64,000 bases of DNA from the NCBI GenBank assembly GCA_905178155.1, contig CAJINV010000011.1, positions 2,251,331 to 2,315,330 on the forward strand. The letters are read 5' to 3'. The notes beneath the pieces are model-generated. The model saw only the letters and a list, made by a program, of their open reading frames with translations, did no database searches and was not told the origin of the DNA. The position numbers and the translations under genes were made by a program. This DNA comes from Amoebophrya sp. A120. Taxonomy: Eukaryota > Sar > Dinophyceae > Syndiniales > Amoebophryaceae. Shown here in pieces: positions 57,301 through 64,000 of the stretch (positions within the stretch are counted from its first letter, which is position 1; each line of letters starts with the position of its first letter).

Positions 57301-60300
57301 GAGATGTTGTAGTAGTTGAAGAGCTGCAAGAGCAGCCCGCGGCCCTTGGAACAAACAAGGCGGACTTCGCTATTGCGATGGACGCGGTGGTGATCAATGA
57401 TCACGTCGAAAATAAAGCAAGTCCGCCTGTGATGGTTTCGGGTGGCATGGAATTTCTCGAGGCGCGGCGGGACCGGAAGTTGCAGTATTTGAGTCAGCCA
57501 GCCAAGTTCAGTACTACTTCTGGTGTACCACACTCCTCTGCACCAGTAGGAGTAGCGAACAAGAAGCACATCAGGAGAGCCACTTCTACACTTGCTCCAA
57601 TGCCTGTTGCACAACCAAAGGACGGCCTGCTCTCGTCTTCCTCCGCATCTTCGTCGCCGTCCTCGTCAAATTCTTCCGCGTCCTCGTCTCCGTGGGAAGA
57701 ACAGGAGGCTTCCTCTCATCTGTCAGCTGGCTCCTCGTCGTCGTCCTCGGGTGGAGCAAGTAGAAGTAGAACTTCGTGTAACTACAAAAGCGATCCTCGT
57801 GTTTCCACCGTGAGGCGGCGGCGACTGAATAGGGCGTCACTTTTGCAACAGGGTATGCACAAGCACCAATACAAATATCGATATGTGGATGATCCTGAGT
57901 ACGGTGATGATGAAATAGAAATTACTGAATCGTACGAATTTTGTGGCCTTCTGGAGGACCCATCACTGTACGACATTGCCGAGGAAACGTACTCCGACGA
58001 GGAGGATGAGGAGGAGGTTGGAGTAGATTGTGGTCTCGACCACGTCGTGCAGCAGGGCGACTTCGAGTCCAAGATGATGACCAACATCGCCTCCATACCA
58101 GCACCCGGAGCTGGTTCATCTTGTAGTGCCAAAGGAGTAGATGCTGATGGAGAGAGCTTACGAGGTGGAGGACCCGAAGGGGTTCAAGAAGGGAAGGCAC
58201 CCGACGACGTCCAGGAACAATTACAGGCTGGATGCAGTAGCATAATAGCCAAAAATGATGAAGAAAAGCACAACAAGCTTGCGCTTCGTCATGCGGCCCT
58301 GCCTAGCGACCGCGAGGTGGACCTCCGCGTGGACGCCAAGAAGCTGCAAGAAGTCTCAGGAGAGCGACGACCACAGGAGGCGCGCGCCCAGTCCACCTCT
58401 CGACGCACTTTGCGGCGGCAGCAACGGCGAGAGGAACGGGAGCGCCAAAGGGTAAAACGGGAGATAAACCGGGATAGGATAGAGCGGCACAAGGAGACCC
58501 GGCGGCGGCGCGACGTCTACGAACTAGCGGTCCTGGCGGAGCGGGAGCGCGCCAAGCAGATAGGCATTGCAAAAGAAGCATCGTTGTATTAATCGCATGA
58601 CAAATTGAAATTTTAGCAACAAGAAAATTGGCATCATTTGTCATGCTGATTTAGGTAGAAAACCAGACTTGGCATGCATGACTAGGATGATTAGTGAAGT
58701 GCGAGACGAGTACGGTGCTTTTGCAATGCATAGCAGAGCTTTTTCGACGATTATGAGCGAGAGCGGGCAAGGGTGATCGGCAGCCTCGATCCCGTTTGGC
58801 GGACGCAACTGTTGACCACACCGGGCTCCGTTTTTTGGAACGATCTTCTCGTGCCAAAATGTGGCTTTGCAGACAAGTACCGGGTTGTCGAGGGGTGCCA
58901 AGGTGTGGCTTTCGGACGAGAGCTCGTCGACATCCGAGACGTGAAGGCGCTCCCGCCGCGAATGCTTCTGCGAATCGAATGCAATTTTTGGATATCCATT
59001 GCAAATATGTCTGGGTGGTCCTCTGGAAGACGAAGAATGCGCGATTTCTCATGCTCAGCTAGCATGAGTGCTCTCAAGCCTGTCATGCACGTCACCCAGA
59101 AGGAGCCTTTCTTTTCTGTCATTCAAAAACGCAGTTTCTCATACAGAAAAGACAACACCTAGCACCTCACAAACTAGGCAATGTGCTGGAGCGTCAATTG
59201 TGGCGTCCTCGTCAAGATTCGCCAACCAGCATCACAAGTTTCCAAACCAAGACGTATTTGCAGTTGATAGAAAAAGGCAGACGAGCGCGAGAAAAAAGGG
59301 TGGAAGAGAAGTGGCTGCTGGCAGCCGGAGCAGAATTTTTGTGTTATCCTGTGCAAAAGTAATATCGCGCTCGTGCTACCCCTACCCATTTTCATTTTCT
59401 ACCTTGCAGTCAAGGTCGTGCAAGAGCTTCTACGTGACGACACAAGAACTGACTCATTAAGTAGGTCGGTCGACCGGATGAACCGGCGATAAAGTACCGT
59501 TTTACATGTGGAGCTTGGTAATAGAACGTTTGCACTTGGTCTCGCGTTTATCTGGAAAAGCAAAAGACGGTTCGGCGAGAAAAAAAAAAATTGTGTAGAA
59601 ATGGCAACAGTAGGAGCACAGTGCGTTATTCTTTGCAACTTTGATACAGAACAACGGGGCCGCGGCATCATCCCACCTACCCCGAGAACAAGGTCGAGCC
59701 GGGGCGACCCAGTCGAATATCAAAGAAGACCCGGCACTACTACAAGAAGAACTACACGAGCAGCAGTTTGTGCGCGGGTGGCACAATGATGAAGTGGTCC
59801 AGCGGACGACAGATGGTCGGCTTTGGCGGATCAGGAAAACAATCCCGGCGAGGGATGGATGCGCGAAGCCAACCACTGAGTTGCTAGCACAGCGGATGGT
59901 TGAGATCGAGGATGCGATTGCCCTGGAGAGACCGCAAGCCGAAGTCCGTGCCCAAAATGCACAGCACGACCGTTCACCAAAACTTTCGCAGGTCGAGAAC
60001 TACATTTCTGTCACACGCCGCGGCCAGAAAAATTTGCACCCGGACCAGGAACAAAACAAAAACTACGAGGATGAAGTTGTGATGCAGGAGCCCTCGCACG
60101 GCAGGACCAGTAACATGAACGCGGCGCAGCTCGAGAACAAGCTTGGTGAAGTAGAGATGAACGTCGTCGTTCAAGCAGATGATGAACAAGGAGGACCGGC
60201 ACCTAGTTCCCCCCTGTCCTCTTCTAGAATAAATTATTCCTTCGCGGCTCGGGCTTCCTCGCCGTACCCGCACCAAATGGCCGCAGACCGGTTTATGCAG

Positions 60301-62694
60301 GACACACCCTTCCCGGGTGCTGCGCCGCACATGAGTCAGAACGTCGAAGAACTTGGTCAAGAAGTAGACGTAGATTGTTACAACTACATGGAAGTAGATG
60401 TTGGCGCGGGAGCTGCACAAGTACTACGCAACTCTAGCAGCGCAGCTGCGGCAGGAGCCGCGTTGGGGTGCAGCACGCCTGTGCTGGCTGAGCGTCAGCA
60501 AGAGGTGATGTCGCCTAAAATTGATGGCCATAGGAGCAATGAAGACGACGAGCGGGTTGTACCGCAGTTGTTTCATAACGACGAGGAACAACTTCTCAAG
60601 AACAACTCCCAGGACCATCAGCATGAAGGCTCCTGGGGTGGCGCAAGCTCGGTACGCCAAAATCCCGGCAGTCAGGGCTTCAACATGTCCGGGATCTTGG
60701 ACGGTGGCTCTGGTGCCGGAGGACCTCCGTTTAGTTGCACTTTCCCGTCGAGTTCCAGTTCTTGTCCAGGCTCCGCGCCGTCGCAAATGTCACAGAACGC
60801 GGCCAATGCACTGGGTACTAACTCGGCACTACACGCTGCACCAGGTAGTTCGGAAAGAAACCTTCCTCACGAGGAGGACCTAGGGCGGCGGAAGAACGGC
60901 AACGAGGACCATGGTGAACAGGCATTCTATTTGCCGTCCCCCTTCGATTTGGGTCGTCCGCCGAGTGTGGAAGATGAAAACAACGCAGAAGTAGATGAAA
61001 AACTGCAACCAGGGGCAAACGTGGAACAATCACGAGCAATAGTGCAACAAGAAAATAACGTTAACGGGAAGAAAAACGCGAGCTGTGGTCAAGAGTCGTC
61101 GGAAAGTTGTGGTAACATCAAGCTGCTTCCGAGCAGCTCGAGCAGCCCTTCATCAAGTTTCGTATCGGCCAAGGAAAGTCGTGACAGCGAGGAGGTGTTA
61201 GACATGGAGGAGCAAGAGCAAAACCACGACTGTATTGCACATGCTTCACCTGCTACCGGCGGTGACCGGCCGCCGCCGGCGAATCAGGAAGCTCTTTCTA
61301 GCAACAACAGCCTGCTGAAGCCGAATCCGCCGACGGTGTCATCATCTGTATTGAGTGGAGCAGCTGCAGGAGGTGAGCGTGAGCAGCAGCAGCGAGAACG
61401 ACCTCCTCCTGGGAGCAGTGTTAGCCGATCTTGCTCGAGCAGCGGGAGGAAAAATAAAGGTCGGCAAGACGATGGAGTAGACCTGCAGGAAAAGCAAACT
61501 TTCAGAGACGAAGGCTCGTCTTCGCGAAAGCGCAATTTGGGCAATAAAAGAAGCGGCGTCAGCTGCTACAGCCCACGAGAAGGAGCTGTGCCTGATTTGT
61601 TAGCCGGAGAGGGACAGGAGGTACTACTACCCGGAAAAATATCATCTGCGAAGCCGGAAAATTCTAACGGATTTTTGTCAACAAAAAAGGTGGATATTGG
61701 TCGTGAACAACCAAACCGCGACTCGGAAGACCCGAACCCTAGCGAGGAGGAAATCGAAAAGCAGGCGAAAGTTCCGAAACTGGAGAAAGGGTCTGCAGAA
61801 AAAAAGGCGAAAAACAAGGCTTCCAATAAAGCGAAGGCAAAGCCGGACGCTGCCCCGAAGACAAAAGCGATGAAGGCAGAAGCTGTTACTGGTGCCGCAG
61901 CGGCGTCTTCTTCTTCTGTTCCAGAAGCGAAAAAGAAGGAAAACGAAAAGAAGAGCAGTAAAGCAGCTTCACAACTACCTAGTTCCGGCGGGAAGAAAAA
62001 CAATAAGTCAGCAGCTGCAGCAAAGTCAAAAGCGACCCCGCCGCCGGTGAAGAAAACAGCAAATCGGGAGAAAAATGAAAACGCAGCAAAGTCATCAGCA
62101 GCTGGGCCGAAACAGAAAGCGAAGAAATCGAAGGAAGCCCCCACGACTTTAACTTCTTCTTCTAGCAGCAGCCTCGACGAGGTACTAAAGGGAGGAAGTA
62201 CTAGTGTACAACAAGCACCTGGGCCGAGCAAGAAAGCCGAGCTTCTAGGCAGTGATCCTCCCGCACCAGACTCTTGTTCTCCCGCGATGAAAAAGAGCAA
62301 AAAACAAGGGAAACAGGGACCGACCTCAAAGGGCGGAAAAAATGTATTAAACAATGCAGCATCTTCATCATCGGCAGTGGGTTCATCTTCGAGCTTCAGA
62401 CAGAATCAGAACGCAGCTGCTCCGGAGCAAGCAACCACGACGAGCAAGGCGAGCAGCAGTGGTGCTGGTAGAACTAGTGGGATGAAAAATGCGGCCGCGG
62501 CCTCGCATCTGCGGGCGGTCCCTGACGCGCAGAGACAGTTGCTCAGCCGCGGGAAGAAGCAGTTCGGCGACAAGGTTCTTGCGAACAGCAACCCGCTAGG
62601 ATCGCTAGGCGTCTCCGACCCGCAAGAAGCCGCAGGAGACCTCTGTCCAGTGGCCGAGCTGCCGGATGGATGTATTGAGATTTTTCTTCGTTAA
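45397..62694 (+). CDS. Giant (~4980 aa) mostly disordered protein, eight exons separated by introners
   Basis: Exons: 45397-45742, 45976-46210, 47161-49681, 49861-54240, 54489-58560, 58738-58994, 59270-~59345, ~59647-62694. Removing each introner with one duplication copy joins exons 1-7 in phase; the last junction is approximate. The N-terminus is Ser/Pro-rich, then residues ~130-230 form a Lys/Glu coiled coil with a repeated LEKRTENDKKKLEGRKQMKS unit. Most of the rest is low complexity (poly-Ser, Gln, Glu/Asp, Ala). A Cys/His cluster at residues ~1978-2034 (CKKC, HTWDHGC, YDHVHGTNYH, CDFC) could bind zinc. Residues ~3790-3940 are a strongly basic helix followed by a folded-looking region (SFFDDYERERARVIGSLDPV, then LLVPKCGFADKYRVVEGCQG). 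The last exon ends in a Lys/Ala-rich basic stretch. I recognise no family; a nuclear or scaffold role would be a guess. Confidence 0.6.
45743..45975. mobile_element. Introner (fourth type), giant-gene intron 1
   Basis: A 228-bp element (45743-45970) with ends TATGACGGTGCACAACTCCC and GGGAGTTGCGCACAGTCATA, flanked by TGCGG (45738-45742 and 45971-45975). The neighbouring truncated paralog has the empty site with a single TGCGG. Excision restores GGT GCG GAA GAC. The interior has two TTTGTCATGCA motifs. Confidence 0.9.
46211..47152. mobile_element. Large introner (942 bp), giant-gene intron 2
   Basis: Flanked by the 8-bp duplication ATGAAGTC (46203-46210 and 47153-47160). The ends are inverted repeats over roughly 60 bp: the left has CGTTAGCATACAGAAGGGTG and CCAGTGAATTTGTATTG; the right, inverted, has CGTTAGCATGAGAAGTGGCG and TAGTGAATTTTGCATG. 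The core contains several copies of AAAATAGAGAAGTGCTC (46565-46690) and GC-rich DNA with no supported ORF. Excision joins QMKS-EDRQQ in frame. Confidence 0.85.
49682..49860. mobile_element. Introner (short family), giant-gene intron 3
   Basis: Ends are TATGCATGGCAAAAGTATC and GCACCTTTGCAATGCATAT, with inner CGTACTCGTACG / ACACGTACGG. The 4-bp duplication GGGA (49678-49681 and 49857-49860) gives the in-frame junction QQPG-APPETM. Confidence 0.8.
54241..54488. mobile_element. Introner (long family), giant-gene intron 4
   Basis: A 243-bp element, TATCAAATGTAAGGATGTCT to AGACATTTTTACATTTGATA, flanked by AGCAT (54236-54240 and 54484-54488). Excision joins IGEH-GQQLL in frame and links two very long ORFs. 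Confidence 0.85.
58561..58737. mobile_element. Introner (short family), giant-gene intron 5
   Basis: A 172-bp element, TAGGCATTGCAAAAGAAGC to GGTGCTTTTGCAATGCATA, flanked by GCAGA (58556-58560 and 58733-58737). The in-frame junction is AKQ-S-FFDDYERER. The interior has GCATGACAAATT and TTTGTCATGC. Confidence 0.85.
58995..59269. mobile_element. Introner (long family, diverged), giant-gene intron 6
   Basis: Ends are TATCCATTGCAAATATGTCT and AGACGTATTTGCAGTTGATA. The duplication is weak (GATA, overlapping the ends). Excision gives NFWI-EKGRRAREKRVEEKW in frame. Confidence 0.65.
59346..59646. mobile_element. Probable degenerate introner, giant-gene intron 7
   Basis: Left end TATCCTGTGCAAAAGTAATA, right end ATTCTTTGCAACTTTGATA, with weaker inner similarity. 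No clear target duplication, so the exact boundaries are uncertain. The frames on both sides are coding-like and one frame change is needed between them. A short GT-AG intron (59350-59410) followed by a stop near 59460 is the alternative, which would end the gene there and make 59647-62694 a separate gene. Confidence 0.45.
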
Positions 62695-62898
62695 GTAGTA
62701 GAATGTTGAAGTACTTAAATCATAATCAATTTCGTTTCCGGAGCTGATTGCAGATGTAGCGCCAGCACAGTTGATGCATTTATTTTTGCGCAACACCTTC
62801 TGCACAAATAACAATAAACCAGTTACGCAAGAGCACAACACGCAAAGCGAAGACCTTTACCTGACGAACCAAGCGCAAGGAAGCAAGCAGCCGGCCAT
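62695..62898. other. Downstream flank of the giant gene
   Basis: No gene recognised. A-rich AATAATAAACC near 62810 could include a polyadenylation-type signal, but this is weak. Confidence 0.3.
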
Positions 62899-63120
62899 AT
62901 GAAAGTAATCTCACGCGACGAAATCCGAACTCGTATTGACAACCCCCTCGTGGCCAGCGTATTGCATTTGCAGTTTCGTTCTTCGTCTATCGGGGAGCTT
63001 TCTACGAGGCTGCGCGCTGTGGCGCTTGTTGCCATGTTCCTGAGCCTTGCTTCGACTGCTTTCTTATTCTTCATTGGTCAAGGATTCTGGCTCGGGAGTA
63101 GTACTTACCTGCAGAGCTGA
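62899..63120 (+). CDS. Small single-pass membrane protein
   Basis: ATG 62899, 73 aa. A charged N-terminal half is followed by one hydrophobic helix (ALVAMFLSLASTAFLFFIGQ, residues ~49-68) and a short tail. No family recognised. The RING-finger ORF starts 29 bp after its stop, in another frame; the two could be one gene if an intron removed the stop, but no in-phase GT-AG pair was found. Confidence 0.45.
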   Translation: MKVISRDEIRTRIDNPLVASVLHLQFRSSSIGELSTRLRAVALVAMFLSLASTAFLFFIGQGFWLGSSTYLQS

Positions 63121-63149
63121 GCGTGAGTTTCCTTCTCTAATAGATTTTG

Positions 63150-63467
63150 ATGGCAGGAGTCGATAATTTCGTCCTTGGATCATGTTCCTTTCAAGCGCAG
63201 CCGCCACTACACAACCCTGGTGGCGAGGGAGCAGGGCAGTCCGCCATCGCGCCTAGCAATTTATTTGATCCCGAATTGCTTGTTCCACTCCCGTTACGCA
63301 ACACCTCTCACTGCGGTATTTGTGGGTACAATCGGGCGACCATCCTGGAAAACGCCGGCCGGCTGCGCTGTGGAAAGCACCGAGTATGTAATAATTGCGC
63401 AAAACATAATTTTCGAGACCGCGCTACCTGGCTGCAGGAGCACCAGTGCCGGTTTTGTGAGGCGTAA
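63150..63467 (+). CDS. C-terminal RING-finger protein
   Basis: ATG 63150 (an in-frame TTG lies just upstream at 63147), 105 aa. The C-terminal ~52 residues have the C3HC4 RING spacing: CGIC, 13-14 residues, CGKHRVCNNC (Cys-x2-His-x2-Cys-x2-Cys), about 17 residues, CRFC. RING-HC domains usually act as E3 ubiquitin ligases by binding an E2, so that is the likely activity. The N-terminal half is Gly/Pro-rich and unrecognised. The protein stops three residues after the last cysteine. No introner interrupts it. Confidence 0.65.
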   Translation: MAGVDNFVLGSCSFQAQPPLHNPGGEGAGQSAIAPSNLFDPELLVPLPLRNTSHCGICGYNRATILENAGRLRCGKHRVCNNCAKHNFRDRATWLQEHQCRFCEA

Positions 63468-64000
63468 CATACATACAAGCCAATAAAAATCCTATCGCAA
63501 TCCAATTATTGGATTGCGGCATGTACTTTCGCACATGTTGTTTGAAGATGTTGCATTCCAACCGACAACTTCTGAGAAGTTGCCGTCTGTAGATTCTCCT
63601 TGATACTTGCGAAGCACTGCTAAGTCCGTGAAGTTCATGAGACTACTAGTTTGTTCGTCAAAAGCTTTTCAACATTCATATCACGCATCCTATTTATTTT
63701 TTTTTGAAAAAACAAAACGCAGCGGTAGAGAAGAATCTGTGAAGGCAAGAGTAGAAAGAGTGGATTCTCGCGTAAGACGCGAACACTGTAAACTGTAAAG
63801 ACACAAGGCAAATACTCGTGGGTGCACGTGAATCCATAGACGTATTCGTATGTAAAAAAATAAGTTGTTCGTGTTCCACATAGTACATGACAAGCAGACA
63901 CGATAGCTCCATGCCAACAAGAAATTAATAGAGAGTTTTGGAGCGTAACAGGGTATTTTTTCGGTGCAGGCATGCTTTTTTGAAAATCGCTGATCCAAAT
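63468..64000. other. Terminal stretch without recognised gene
   Basis: About 530 bp. A small inverted repeat CAATCCAATTATTGGATTG lies at about 63499-63517 and could be a terminator-like hairpin. The rest is AT-rich with overlapping short ORFs, none supported. Confidence 0.45.

Overview
This is eukaryotic nuclear DNA with no sign of bacterial, viral or organellar gene organisation. Coding density is low, genes have multiple exons with short GT-AG introns of about 100-185 nt, satellites are common, and many introns look like inserted mobile elements (introners): terminal inverted repeats, 3-8 bp target duplications, and no GT-AG pair at the element ends. That combination is known from dinoflagellate-lineage protists, especially syndinians such as Amoebophrya. 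A centriole/basal-body gene (rotatin type) and BspA/DUF285-like repeats fit a flagellated alveolate. The assignment is an inference; no rRNA or other marker gene is present.

Layout. 1-3136: two adjacent hairpin satellites (A, about 91 bp; B, about 92 bp). 2979-6960 and 12936-16917: a roughly 3.98-kb block, apparently identical in both places, carrying a two-exon DUF285-type gene. 8434-12763 and 21421-about 26330: an older, diverged duplicated unit (D1/D2) with three genes: a signal-peptide protein, a phytanoyl-CoA-dioxygenase-like exon and a small two-exon protein. Dispersed 39-59 bp motif copies bracket three cassettes of about 1.1 kb with unrelated cargo: an orphan gene, a LINE remnant, and a piece of the downstream rotatin gene including part of an intron. 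27251-40906: a 14-exon rotatin-like gene, 2677 codons as modelled. One of its introns is an introner of about 3.4 kb that holds a third hairpin satellite (C, 96-100 bp). 42158-42992: a secreted EF-hand protein. 44208-44852: a truncated tandem copy of the first exon of the next gene, lacking the introner found there. 45397-62694: a single giant gene (about 4980 aa, mostly disordered, one Cys/His cluster) obtained by joining long ORFs across seven introners. 62899-63467: a small membrane protein and a RING-finger protein.

The gene models rest on one test. When an introner is removed with one copy of its target duplication, the flanking reading frames join in phase at all nine introners with a duplication of about 5 bp or more. 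This turns a row of separate ORFs into two large genes. Satellites and cassette units fill most of the space between genes. No tRNA, rRNA or CRISPR array was seen.
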